Of a stretch of DNA of 64,000 bases, positions 44,600-52,279 are shown one piece after another. The stretch's first letter is position 1. The number at the start of each line of letters is the position of its first letter. Made by a program: the position numbers and the translations under genes. Below the pieces are notes generated by a model, which worked only from the letters and a program-made list of their open reading frames with translations, was not told the origin of the DNA and searched no databases. Source of the DNA: Pelomonas cellulosilytica (GTDB lineage Bacteria; Pseudomonadota; Gammaproteobacteria; Burkholderiales; Burkholderiaceae_C); assembly GCF_021353265.1 (NCBI RefSeq), contig NZ_JAJTWU010000008.1:82717-146716 (forward strand), given 5' to 3'.

Positions 44600-45498
44600 C
44601 AGGACTTGCGTTGGAGTTCTTCAAGGATTTCCCCGTATATGCGGTATCGGCTGGCGCTGATCAAGCCCGCCTCGACCGCCGCGCGCACGCGGCAGCCCGG
44701 TTCGTGAATATGTGAACAGTTGTGGAAGCGGCAGTCGGCGTGCTCGCGCAGGTCGGGCATGTAGCGCCACAGCGCGGCCGCGTCGATCTGCCGCAGGCCG
44801 AACTCCTGGAAGCCTGGAGAGTCGATCAGCGCGGTCGCGCGCGTCGCATCGGTCCAGTACCACTGCGTCGTCGTCGTCGTGTGCCGGCCGGAGTTCAGCG
44901 CCTGCGAGATCTCGCCGACCTGGGCCTGGGCGTTGTCCACGAGCAGGTTGATCAGCGTGCTCTTGCCGGTGCCGCTGGGTCCCAGCACGAAAGTGCGCTG
45001 GTCTTGCAGCCAGGGCGACAGCGTAGCGCGCGACCCCTCACGGTCGGCCTTGAGCGCGACCTCGAAGACGGTCAGGCCCATGGCCCGGTACGGCGCCAGG
45101 CGCTCGCGAGCCTCGGGCGTGCCGGGCAGGTCGGTCTTGTTCAGCGCGATGGCGGCGCGGATGCCGGCGAACTCAGCGGCGACAAGCGCGCGCGCCAGCT
45201 GCGATTCGCTGAACACCGGCTCCACGGCCACCAGCACCAGCAGCTGGTCCAGGTTGGCGGCGAAGCTCTTTGTCTTCCACTCGTCTTGCCGGAACAGCAG
45301 GTTGCGCCGTGGCTCGACGGCCTCGATGACACCCTCGTCGCCGGACTCGGCAAAGCGCACCTGATCGCCGACGACGGCGTCGCTCTTCTTTCCGCGCGGA
45401 TGGCAGACGAGGCGCTGGCCGTCTGCGTCTTCGACGATGTAATGCCGGCCATGGCCGCGCACGACAAGTCCCAGGTCCAGCGCCTGGAACTTGCTCAT
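44596..45498 (-). CDS. rsgA: Ribosome small-subunit-dependent GTPase RsgA
   Basis: The 300-residue product shows the circular permutation of the family: an N-terminal OB fold, then the G4 motif NKTDL before the P-loop GPSGTGKSTLINLL and G3 DSPGFQEF. A C-terminal zinc site has HADCRFHNCSHIHEPGC. RsgA checks maturation of the 30S subunit late in assembly. It overlaps its neighbours on both sides by four bases. Confidence 0.96.
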   Translation of the reverse strand: MSKFQALDLGLVVRGHGRHYIVEDADGQRLVCHPRGKKSDAVVGDQVRFAESGDEGVIEAVEPRRNLLFRQDEWKTKSFAANLDQLLVLVAVEPVFSESQLARALVAAEFAGIRAAIALNKTDLPGTPEARERLAPYRAMGLTVFEVALKADREGSRATLSPWLQDQRTFVLGPSGTGKSTLINLLVDNAQAQVGEISQALNSGRHTTTTTQWYWTDATRATALIDSPGFQEFGLRQIDAAALWRYMPDLREHADCRFHNCSHIHEPGCRVRAAVEAGLISASRYRIYGEILEELQRKSW

Positions 45499-45830
45499 TC
45501 GCCGGTCGCTTCGGGCAGCGCGCTGACCTGGGCCGCGCAGATCGCGTCGTTCAGCGTCAGCCCGCCACGGGAATGCGTCGTCCAGCTGACGGTACAGGCG
45601 TTGTAGCCCACCAGCATTTCAGGGTGGTGGTCCTGCGCGTGCGCGATCTCGGCGACGGCGTCTACGAAGGCCATGACCTGGTAGAAGTTGTCGAAGCCGA
45701 AGCGGCGGCCGATGAGCTTGAGCTCGGGGTCGGGCGCCCAGCCGGGCAGCGCGGCGAGCAGGCGCTCGCGCGTCGGGGCATCCAGCAGTGGCGCTTTCGG
45801 GTCACATTGGGCGAGCAGCAGGTCGGTCAT
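45495..45830 (-). CDS. 4a-hydroxytetrahydrobiopterin dehydratase (pterin-4a-carbinolamine dehydratase)
   Basis: The 111-residue product matches the PCD family: FGFDNFYQVMAFVDAVAEIAHAQDHHPEM with the conserved HHP, and TVSWTTHSRGGLTLNDAICA. The enzyme recycles the pterin cofactor after phenylalanine hydroxylase. No hydroxylase gene is nearby. Four-base overlaps on both sides place it inside the M48-PCD-RsgA-DUF3047 operon. Confidence 0.94.
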   Translation of the reverse strand: MTDLLLAQCDPKAPLLDAPTRERLLAALPGWAPDPELKLIGRRFGFDNFYQVMAFVDAVAEIAHAQDHHPEMLVGYNACTVSWTTHSRGGLTLNDAICAAQVSALPEATGE

Positions 45831-47098
45831 GAGGCAAGGGCGGCCAGCCGTTCGGCAGCCGGCGGGTGCGAGTAGTAGAAACGGGCGTAGACCGGGTCGG
45901 GCGTCAGCGTGCCGGCGTTGTCCTCGTGCAGCTTGAGCAGCGCGGATGACAGGTCGGCACCGCTGGCCTGCGCGCGGGCGTAGGCGTCGGCCTGGAATTC
46001 GTCACGGCGCGAGAAGTGGCTGGCCAGTGGCGTGACGAAGAAGCCGAACACCGGGCCGACGAGCAGGAACAGGATCAACGCCAGCGCGTCGTTCGGCGCC
46101 GTCATCGACGGCTTGACGCCCAGGCCCAGGTAGAAGGCGGGCTGTTGGGCGAGCCAGCCCAGCAGCGCGAAGCCGGCCAGGCTCATCGCAAACGCCAGCA
46201 CGATGCGCTTGGTGATGTGGCGGTGCTTGAAGTGCCCCAGTTCGTGCGCCAGCACGGCCTCCACCTCGGGCCCGTTGAGCTTGGCCAGCAGCGTGTCGAA
46301 GAACACCACGCGCTTGGCCGGGCCGAAGCCGCTGAAGTAAGCATTGCCATGGGCCGAGCGCTTGCTGCCGTCCATGACGAACAGGCCCTTGGCGGCGAAT
46401 CCGCAGCGGGCCATCAGAGTTTCCACGCGGGTCTTCAGCGTGGCATCGGCAAGCGGCTCGAACTTGTTGAACAGCGGCGCGATGACGGTTGGGTACAGCA
46501 CCATGACGAGCAGCTGGAAGCCCATCCACGCGCCCCAGGCCCACAGCCACCAGCGCGGGCCGGCGGCACCCATCAGCCACAGGATCAGCGCGACGATGGG
46601 CAGCCCGAAGGCCACGCCGACAGCCAGCGCCTTGGCCGTGTCGGCGAAATACAGCGGCAGCGTCGTGCGGTTAAAGCCGAAGGCCTGCTCGATGCGGAAG
46701 GTGGACCACAGTTCCCACGGCAGGTCCAGCAGGCCGCCAACGAGTGCGAACGCGGTGATGAGGCCCAGCTGGTATCCCATCGGCTGCCAGCCCTCTGGCA
46801 AGGCCTGGCTGGCCTTCAGCACCCAGCTGTTCAACACGTCCAATCCGCCCAGCAGCGTCCAGCCCAGCAGCACGGCGGCGTTGAAGGCCAGCGCCAGCAG
46901 ACCGAAGCGGCTGCGGGCGATGGTGTAGTCCGCAGCCTTCTGGTGGGCCGACAGCGTGACGCTGCCGGCAAAGGCCGCGGGCACCATGTGGCGATGTCTC
47001 GCGACATGGCGGATCTGCCGTGACGACAGCCAGAACTTCACGAGCAGGGAAGCAGCGAGCGCGACGGCCAACGCGGCGGACAACAGCAGGGGGGACAT
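45827..47098 (-). CDS. M48 membrane metallopeptidase (Ste24/CAAX-protease type)
   Basis: The 423-residue product has several membrane segments and a C-terminal zinc site HELGH at residues 285-289 (AVLAHELGHFKHRHI). FEPLADATLKTRVETLMARCGF and MDGSKRSAHGNAYFSGFG precede it, as in Ste24-like enzymes. EFQADAYARAQ supplies the third ligand region. In bacteria these proteases take part in membrane-protein quality control. It is first in its operon and divergent from orn, 51 bp apart. Confidence 0.94.
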   Translation of the reverse strand: MSPLLLSAALAVALAASLLVKFWLSSRQIRHVARHRHMVPAAFAGSVTLSAHQKAADYTIARSRFGLLALAFNAAVLLGWTLLGGLDVLNSWVLKASQALPEGWQPMGYQLGLITAFALVGGLLDLPWELWSTFRIEQAFGFNRTTLPLYFADTAKALAVGVAFGLPIVALILWLMGAAGPRWWLWAWGAWMGFQLLVMVLYPTVIAPLFNKFEPLADATLKTRVETLMARCGFAAKGLFVMDGSKRSAHGNAYFSGFGPAKRVVFFDTLLAKLNGPEVEAVLAHELGHFKHRHITKRIVLAFAMSLAGFALLGWLAQQPAFYLGLGVKPSMTAPNDALALILFLLVGPVFGFFVTPLASHFSRRDEFQADAYARAQASGADLSSALLKLHEDNAGTLTPDPVYARFYYSHPPAAERLAALAS

Positions 47099-47149
47099 AG
47101 CCCTCGAGTTTAGGCTGCGAGAATTTGCCCCCTAGCCTGAGAGCCCACC

Positions 47150-47707
47150 ATGTCCGACACCCTGACCCTGAGCGACAACAACCTGATCTGGATCGACCTC
47201 GAAATGACGGGGCTGTATCCCGACCGTGACCGCATCATCGAAATCGCCGTCGTCGTCACCGACCCCAACCTGGACAAGCGCATCGAAGGGCCGGTCTTCG
47301 CCGTCCACCAGAGCGACGCGACGCTGGACGCGATGGACGCCTGGAACAAGGGCACGCATGGCCGCAGCGGCCTCATCGACCGCGTGAAGGCCTCCACGAT
47401 CAGTGAAGCCGAGGCCGCCGCGCAGACTATCGCCTTCTTGAAGCAGTACGTGCCCAAGGGCAAGAGCCCGATGTGCGGCAACAGCATCTGCCAGGACCGG
47501 CGCTTCCTCGCCAACTACATGCCGGAGCTGGAGAGCTTCTTCCACTACCGCAACCTCGACGTGTCGACGCTGAAGGAGCTGGCCAAGCGCTGGAAGCCGG
47601 CCGCGCTGGAGGGTTTCAAGAAGGCGCAGGCACACACGGCGCTGGCCGACATCCACGAGTCCATCGACGAGCTGGCGCATTACCGGACGACGTTCCTGGC
47701 GCTTTGA
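47150..47707 (+). CDS. orn: Oligoribonuclease
   Basis: The 185-residue product has DEDDh exonuclease motifs: [57 protein letters not shown] and [15 protein letters not shown]. Orn degrades di-ribonucleotides, including pGpG from cyclic di-GMP turnover, to mononucleotides. Length and motifs are complete. pabBC follows one base after the stop codon. Confidence 0.97.
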   Translation: MSDTLTLSDNNLIWIDLEMTGLYPDRDRIIEIAVVVTDPNLDKRIEGPVFAVHQSDATLDAMDAWNKGTHGRSGLIDRVKASTISEAEAAAQTIAFLKQYVPKGKSPMCGNSICQDRRFLANYMPELESFFHYRNLDVSTLKELAKRWKPAALEGFKKAQAHTALADIHESIDELAHYRTTFLAL

Positions 47708-47708
47708 G

Positions 47709-49466
47709 TTGATCTACGCGGCGTTCGACTTTCCCCGCCATCCGCTGGCCCGCGAGGACGGCGAGCGCGTGCGCGGCGCGTGGCACACGTCACCGTCGCG
47801 CTGGCTGCGCGCCTCGGTGCTCGGGGAGGTCAGGGCGGTCGTCGCCGACGCAGAGGCCGCCGCCCGCGCCGGTGCTTGGGTGCTGGGCGGGCTGCGCTAC
47901 GAGGCCGCAGGCGCCTTCGACCCCGCGCTGGCGACGCACGACGCCGCCGCGCCGCTGGCCGAGTTCGCCGTCTATGACACGCCGCCGGAGCCGTGGCCGG
48001 AGGGCGAGCGAGCCCACACCGGCCTGCTCGACTGGCAGGCCGACGAGCCGGATGCGACGGCCGCCATCGAGAGCATCCGCGACTACATCCGCGCCGGCGA
48101 CTGCTATCAGGTCAACCTGACGACGCGGCTGCGCGCCGAAACAACCGCTCTGGATGCGGCCCAGCTGTTCCTTGCGTTGCACGCGAGCCAGCCGGGCGGC
48201 TTCAGCCTGTTCCTGCGTGGCGCCGGGGCGGCCAGCGTGTCGCCGGAGCTGTTCTTCGACTGGCGTCCGGTGCCCGGCGCCGAGCGCTCTTGGCTGCTGG
48301 CGGCCCAGCCGATGAAGGGCACGGCACCGCGCGGCCGTGACCGCGTCGACGACGAGGCCGCCCAGGCCCATCTGCGCACCAGCGAGAAGGAACGCGCCGA
48401 GAACCTGATGATCGTGGACCTGCTGCGCAACGACCTCAGCCGTGTCGCGCAGCTGGGCACGGTGCGCGTGCCGCGGCTGTTCGAGCTGCACGCGTTGCCG
48501 ACGGTCTGGCAGATGACGTCCACCGTCACTGCCGTCAGCCGTCGCGGGCTGTCGCTGGCGGACGCGTTCGCGGCGCTGTTCCCCTGCGGCTCGGTGACCG
48601 GCGCGCCCAAGATGCGGGCGATGCAGATCATTCGCGATCTGGAGCCGACCGCCCGCGGCTGGTATTGCGGCGCGTTGGGGCTTATCCAGCCGGGTGGCGT
48701 GGCGACGTTCAACGTGCCCATCCGCACCGTCGAGTTCGACCATGCACAGCTTACCTGCGGCGTCGGCAGCGCCATCACCCTGGACAGCGAAGCCGCCGCC
48801 GAGATTGCCGAGTGGCGCGCCAAGTCGCGCTTTCTGGCCCGCGCCGAAGCGCCCTTCGAGGCGCTGGAGACGCTGCGGCTGGAGAACGGCGTCGCCCAGC
48901 GTGGCGATGCGCATCTGGCTCGCATGCAGCGCACCGCGCGCCACTTCGGCCTGCGGTTCTCGATGGCCGAGGCGAAAGCTCACCTGAAGGATGCGGCGGC
49001 GGCGCACACGCAAGGCAGCTGGCGCCTGCGGCTGACCTGCGACGCCGGAGGTTGCCTGCAACACACGATGTTCGCCTTCACGCCCACGCCCGAGCCGGTG
49101 CAGCTTGCGCTGGCACATCGATCGATGCCGACGCTGGGCCCCCGCGCCGAATTCCTCGCCCACAAGACGACGCGCCGCGAGCTGTACGCAGTGGACAAGC
49201 CGGCCGAGGCCTTCGACGTCATCCTCTGGAACGAGGCCGGCGAGCTGACCGAGTGCAGCTTCGGCAACCTTGCCGTCCAGCTCGACGGCCAGTGGCTGAC
49301 GCCACCGCTGGCCGCCGGCCTGCTGCCGGGCGTGTTGCGCGCCGAACTGCTGGCGCAGGGGCGTATCAAGGAAGCGAGCCTGACGCGCGATGACCTGGCC
49401 CGCGCCGATGGCCTGGCCTTTTTCAACAGCTTGCGCGGGTGGCTGCCGGCTCAGTTGCTGAAGTAG
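47709..49466 (+). CDS. Fused aminodeoxychorismate synthase I and lyase (PabB-PabC)
   Basis: The 585-residue product joins two enzymes of 4-aminobenzoate synthesis. The PabB part (about 1-375) has GDCYQVNLTTRL, PMKGTAPRG, RTSEKERAENLMIVDLLRNDLSR and FPCGSVTGAPKMRAMQII. The PabC part (about 385-585) is a fold-type IV PLP enzyme with Lys486 in AHKTTRRELY and ECSFGNLAV. Such fusions are common in proteobacteria. The glutaminase PabA is not nearby. The start is a TTG right after the orn stop; no strong Shine-Dalgarno is visible, so the exact start is uncertain. Confidence 0.93.
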   Translation: MIYAAFDFPRHPLAREDGERVRGAWHTSPSRWLRASVLGEVRAVVADAEAAARAGAWVLGGLRYEAAGAFDPALATHDAAAPLAEFAVYDTPPEPWPEGERAHTGLLDWQADEPDATAAIESIRDYIRAGDCYQVNLTTRLRAETTALDAAQLFLALHASQPGGFSLFLRGAGAASVSPELFFDWRPVPGAERSWLLAAQPMKGTAPRGRDRVDDEAAQAHLRTSEKERAENLMIVDLLRNDLSRVAQLGTVRVPRLFELHALPTVWQMTSTVTAVSRRGLSLADAFAALFPCGSVTGAPKMRAMQIIRDLEPTARGWYCGALGLIQPGGVATFNVPIRTVEFDHAQLTCGVGSAITLDSEAAAEIAEWRAKSRFLARAEAPFEALETLRLENGVAQRGDAHLARMQRTARHFGLRFSMAEAKAHLKDAAAAHTQGSWRLRLTCDAGGCLQHTMFAFTPTPEPVQLALAHRSMPTLGPRAEFLAHKTTRRELYAVDKPAEAFDVILWNEAGELTECSFGNLAVQLDGQWLTPPLAAGLLPGVLRAELLAQGRIKEASLTRDDLARADGLAFFNSLRGWLPAQLLK

Positions 49467-50338
49467 CCCGGCTGGTCCACGTCAGCCAGCAGCCCGATAC
49501 GACGTGGTCGCCAGCCCAGCTCGCGCTGCGTCCAGTCGCTGCTGGTCGGGTTGTCCATGCCGGCGAAGTGATGGAGCCAGCCGAAGTGCGCTGCCGCGGC
49601 GTCGACTTCGAGGCCCCGCACCGGCAGGCCCAGCCGCCGGCCGATGACCGCTGTGAGGTCGCAGAAGCGCACGCCGGTCTCGGCAGCGCCGTGGTAGCTG
49701 ACGCCGGCCCGACCCGCCTCGGCCACGCGGCGGAACAGCTCGGCCGCATCCAGCCGGTGCACGGCAGGCCAGCGGTTGTGGCCGTCGCCAACGTACGCGG
49801 CCAGGCCCTTCTGGCTCGCGAGGTCAATGAGCAGCGGCACGAAGCCATGGTCGCCGTCGCCATGGACAGAGGGCGGCAAGCGCACGACGCTCGCGTTCAC
49901 GCCGCGCTCGACCAGCGCCGCAACGGCCTGCTCGGACGCCGCTCGTGGGTGGCGTGTCGACGGCGCATCCGTCTCGATCGCCAGCGCCTTGCCGGCCACC
50001 AGCGCGGTGCCCGAGGTGACCACCAGACGGCGGCCGCTGCTGGCCAGCGCATCGCCCAGCGCGGTGATGACGTGGCGGTCTTCCTCGCAGCTGGCGGCAA
50101 AGCGGGAGAAGTCGTGGTTGAAAGCCGTGTGGATGACCGCATCCGCCGCGGCCGCGCCGCGACGCAGGCTATCGAGGTCTTCGATGGAGCCGCGGTAGGC
50201 GGCGGCGCCGGCGGCGGCCAGCGCCTCGACCGCGGCGTCCGAGCGCGCCAGGCCGGTCACGCGGTGACCGTGGGAAAGCAGTTCTTGCACAATGGCCGAG
50301 CCGATGAAGCCGGTCGCGCCCGTCACGAACACGTGCAT
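49451..50338 (-). CDS. NAD-dependent epimerase/dehydratase-like extended SDR
   Basis: The 295-residue product starts MHVFVTGATGFIGSAIVQELL, the Rossmann motif of extended SDRs, with AAGGA nine bases upstream. The central DAVIHTAFNH and RLPPSVHGDGDHGFVPLLI are typical of the YwnB/DUF2867-like epimerases next to XRE regulators. The classical Tyr-x-x-x-Lys is not evident; the equivalent segment reads RHPRAASEQA. It is divergent from the XRE regulator, 104 bp apart, and overlaps pabBC by 16 bases at the 3' ends. Confidence 0.9.
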   Translation of the reverse strand: MHVFVTGATGFIGSAIVQELLSHGHRVTGLARSDAAVEALAAAGAAAYRGSIEDLDSLRRGAAAADAVIHTAFNHDFSRFAASCEEDRHVITALGDALASSGRRLVVTSGTALVAGKALAIETDAPSTRHPRAASEQAVAALVERGVNASVVRLPPSVHGDGDHGFVPLLIDLASQKGLAAYVGDGHNRWPAVHRLDAAELFRRVAEAGRAGVSYHGAAETGVRFCDLTAVIGRRLGLPVRGLEVDAAAAHFGWLHHFAGMDNPTSSDWTQRELGWRPRRIGLLADVDQPGYFSN

Positions 50339-50442
50339 GGGAAGAGTCCTTGTAAAACGGTGGAAGTGGCGCCACTGTCGCGAGCCGGGCCGCATGCGTG
50401 AAGCCGTGGGCGCATACCGGTATGGCCACTAACAGGAACACG

Positions 50443-51267
50443 ATGTCCGCCGTCGAAGACAACCCGCTGGGCCGCTACCTAAAGGAGCGCCGTGCCCGCC
50501 TGGACCCCGCCGCGCTGGGCCTGCCGCTGGCGCGTCGGCGCACGCCCGGGCTGCGCCGCGAGGAGGTGGCGCAGCGCGCGCATGTGAGTCCGACCTGGTA
50601 CACGTGGCTGGAGCAGGGGCGCGGCGGCGCGCCGTCGACCGAGGTGCTGGAGCGCCTGGCCGGCGCGCTGCAACTGAGTGCCGTGGAGCGCGAGCACCTG
50701 TTCCTGCTGGCGCAGAACCGTCCGCCCGAGGTCCGCTACCAAGTGGCCACCGACGTACCGCCGCGGCTGCAGCGCGTGCTGGACGCGCTGGAACATTGCC
50801 CGTCCATGATCCGTACACCGACCTGGGACGTTGTCGCCTGGAACCGTGCTTGCGCTGCCGTGCTGAACGACTACGCGGCCATGCCACCCGACAGGCGCAA
50901 CATCCTCCGCCACATCTTCGCCAACCCTGCCGCGCGGGGCCGCATGCCCAACTGGGCGCAAGACGCGCGCTTTGTCGTCGCGGCATTCCGCGCCGACGCG
51001 GCGCGGGCCGGCGCGATGGCGGCCATGCAGGCGCTGGTCAGCGAGCTGAGCGCAGCCAATGCCGAGTTCGCCGCGATGTGGGCCGAGCTGGATGTGCGCG
51101 GCAGCTACGGCGAGGCGGCCAAGCAGATCGAGCATCCGGTGGCCGGCCCGATCTCGCTGGAGTACAGCGGTTTCGCCGTGGAAGGTCGGCCGGACCTGAC
51201 GCTGATCGTCTACCACCCGGCCACACCGGCCGACGAGGCGCGTGTTCGCCAGCTAATGGATCAGTGA
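50443..51267 (+). CDS. MmyB-type XRE transcriptional regulator
   Basis: The 274-residue product has an N-terminal helix-turn-helix (GLRREEVAQRAHVSPTWYTWLEQGRG) and the MmyB ligand-binding C-terminal domain (PTWDVVAWNRACAAVLNDYAAMPPDRRNILRHIF…EHPVAGPISLEYSGFAVEGRPDLTLIVYHP). AGGAACACG before 50443 supports this start; an ATG at 50422 is an alternative. It is divergent from an SDR, a frequent arrangement in which the regulator controls the oxidoreductase. Confidence 0.93.
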   Translation: MSAVEDNPLGRYLKERRARLDPAALGLPLARRRTPGLRREEVAQRAHVSPTWYTWLEQGRGGAPSTEVLERLAGALQLSAVEREHLFLLAQNRPPEVRYQVATDVPPRLQRVLDALEHCPSMIRTPTWDVVAWNRACAAVLNDYAAMPPDRRNILRHIFANPAARGRMPNWAQDARFVVAAFRADAARAGAMAAMQALVSELSAANAEFAAMWAELDVRGSYGEAAKQIEHPVAGPISLEYSGFAVEGRPDLTLIVYHPATPADEARVRQLMDQ

Positions 51268-51785
51268 CCGCGCTGGCGCAGCGCGCGCATCAGCGCCATC
51301 GCGTCCTCGCCAGGCCGTGCCGGCAGCTTCGTGTAGACCGAGCTGTCCGCCGTGCGCGCCATCAGCCGCTGCGTGACGAGGTCGCGGCGCAGCGTGCAGT
51401 AGTCGCCAAAGCCGTGCCAGGCCGTCAGGATCTGGTTGACCTCGCGCTCGCGGTAGGGGCGCTTGGCGTCGAAGCGCATCCACAGGCCCCACAGCGCCAT
51501 CAATTGCAGCGAGCGCTTGACGGGCAGACGCGTGAGGCGCCCCTGCTCGTCGAACAGCCGTAGCGTGCGGCGCACGAGGTCGCTGTGCGGTGCGGGCGCC
51601 TGGGGGCTTGGCGGGGGCGGGCGCACCTGCAGGTGCTGCAGGTTGCGATGCCCGGCCGCGCGGGCCAGCATGTTCAACAGCGTCTGGTGGCCAGGCGTCT
51701 GCTCGTGGGCCAGCAGCTGCGTGCGCAGCGACTTGGCAAAAGTGGACAGGTCGTCCACGACGAGGGGAAACGATTCACGGGGCAC
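51261..51785 (-). CDS. DUF2087 protein, possible regulator
   Basis: The 174-residue product begins at a GTG with GGAG seven bases upstream. The N-terminal part has LRTQLLAHEQTPGHQTLLNMLARAAGHRNLQHLQ. The C-terminal DUF2087 domain has FDEQGRLTRLPVKRSLQLMAL, YREREVNQIL, LRRDLVTQRLMAR and SSVYTKL, a winged-helix-like domain found in some regulators. The function is not known. It overlaps the XRE regulator by seven bases at the 3' end. Confidence 0.85.
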   Translation of the reverse strand: MPRESFPLVVDDLSTFAKSLRTQLLAHEQTPGHQTLLNMLARAAGHRNLQHLQVRPPPPSPQAPAPHSDLVRRTLRLFDEQGRLTRLPVKRSLQLMALWGLWMRFDAKRPYREREVNQILTAWHGFGDYCTLRRDLVTQRLMARTADSSVYTKLPARPGEDAMALMRALRQRGH

Positions 51786-51972
51786 GGTGGCACTCCATGC
51801 GCACGCCAACGGTAATAAGGCTGTGCTTGCCGTCTTGCAGCCAGGGCGCACGCGTGGGGTTCACGTGAACGAAGGCGTTTGATGGCAGGTTCAGCTCACG
51901 GCGAAAGCCGTGCGGCAAGGCCTGGGTGTGCTGCCGACCCGGGACCGCCAGTGTGCCAGAGACAATGAACAT
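51775..51972 (-). CDS. Possible small protein upstream of the DUF2087 gene
   Basis: A 65-codon frame reads MFIVSGTLAVPGRQHTQ … LPHGFRRELNLPSNAFVHVN and ends overlapping the DUF2087 start by 11 bases, as in coupled genes. The Shine-Dalgarno is weak (AGGG at 11 bases) and codon use is less GC3-rich than nearby genes. I do not recognise a family, and it may be a chance frame. Its start lies against the helicase promoter, which reads the other way. Confidence 0.35.
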   Translation of the reverse strand: MFIVSGTLAVPGRQHTQALPHGFRRELNLPSNAFVHVNPTRAPWLQDGKHSLITVGVRMECHRAP

Positions 51973-52001
51973 TTGGTGAAAACCCTGAGGCGTGCTATAG
52001 T
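51973..52001 (+). promoter_or_regulatory. Strong sigma-70 promoter of the RNA helicase
   Basis: TTGGTG (51973-51978), a 17-bp spacer and TATAGT (51996-52001) form one of the best promoter matches in the window. The expected transcription start is near 52008. Confidence 0.8.
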
Positions 52002-52007
52002 CGCTGC

Positions 52008-52279
52008 TTCGCCTGGGGGCAACCCAGGTGTATGACGTCTCCTCTGACCTCGTTCGATCATTCGAATCGGACTCCGAACACGGATCGGTCGGCGGCGATG
52101 AAGCCGTCGCTTTGACTGACTGTTCCCCCGCGCCGCACCCGGGCTGATCCTCTGCCCGAGCCGCACGACGCGAGCTTTCTCCCAGCGACTTGTGTGATTC
52201 CGATGAGCCCGATGCTCCTCGGCGCTGCGCCTATGGCCTGTTTCGGGTCTGCGCGGTGAATGAACGAAAGAACGAAGTA
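52008..52279 (+). promoter_or_regulatory. Long structured 5' leader of the DEAD-box helicase mRNA
   Basis: About 270 bases separate the inferred transcription start from the ATG. No Shine-Dalgarno-led frame explains them. A hairpin CCTGGG/CCCAGG (52012-52028) opens the leader, and several complementary GC-rich segments follow. Long leaders are known for cold-shock RNA helicases and often carry temperature or autoregulatory control. A known RNA family could not be assigned by eye. Confidence 0.5.

Noticed and set aside
52008-52279. Short protein gene in the helicase leader
   Set aside because: The open frames there are short, lack ribosome binding sites and conserved motifs, and change frame relative to the helicase.
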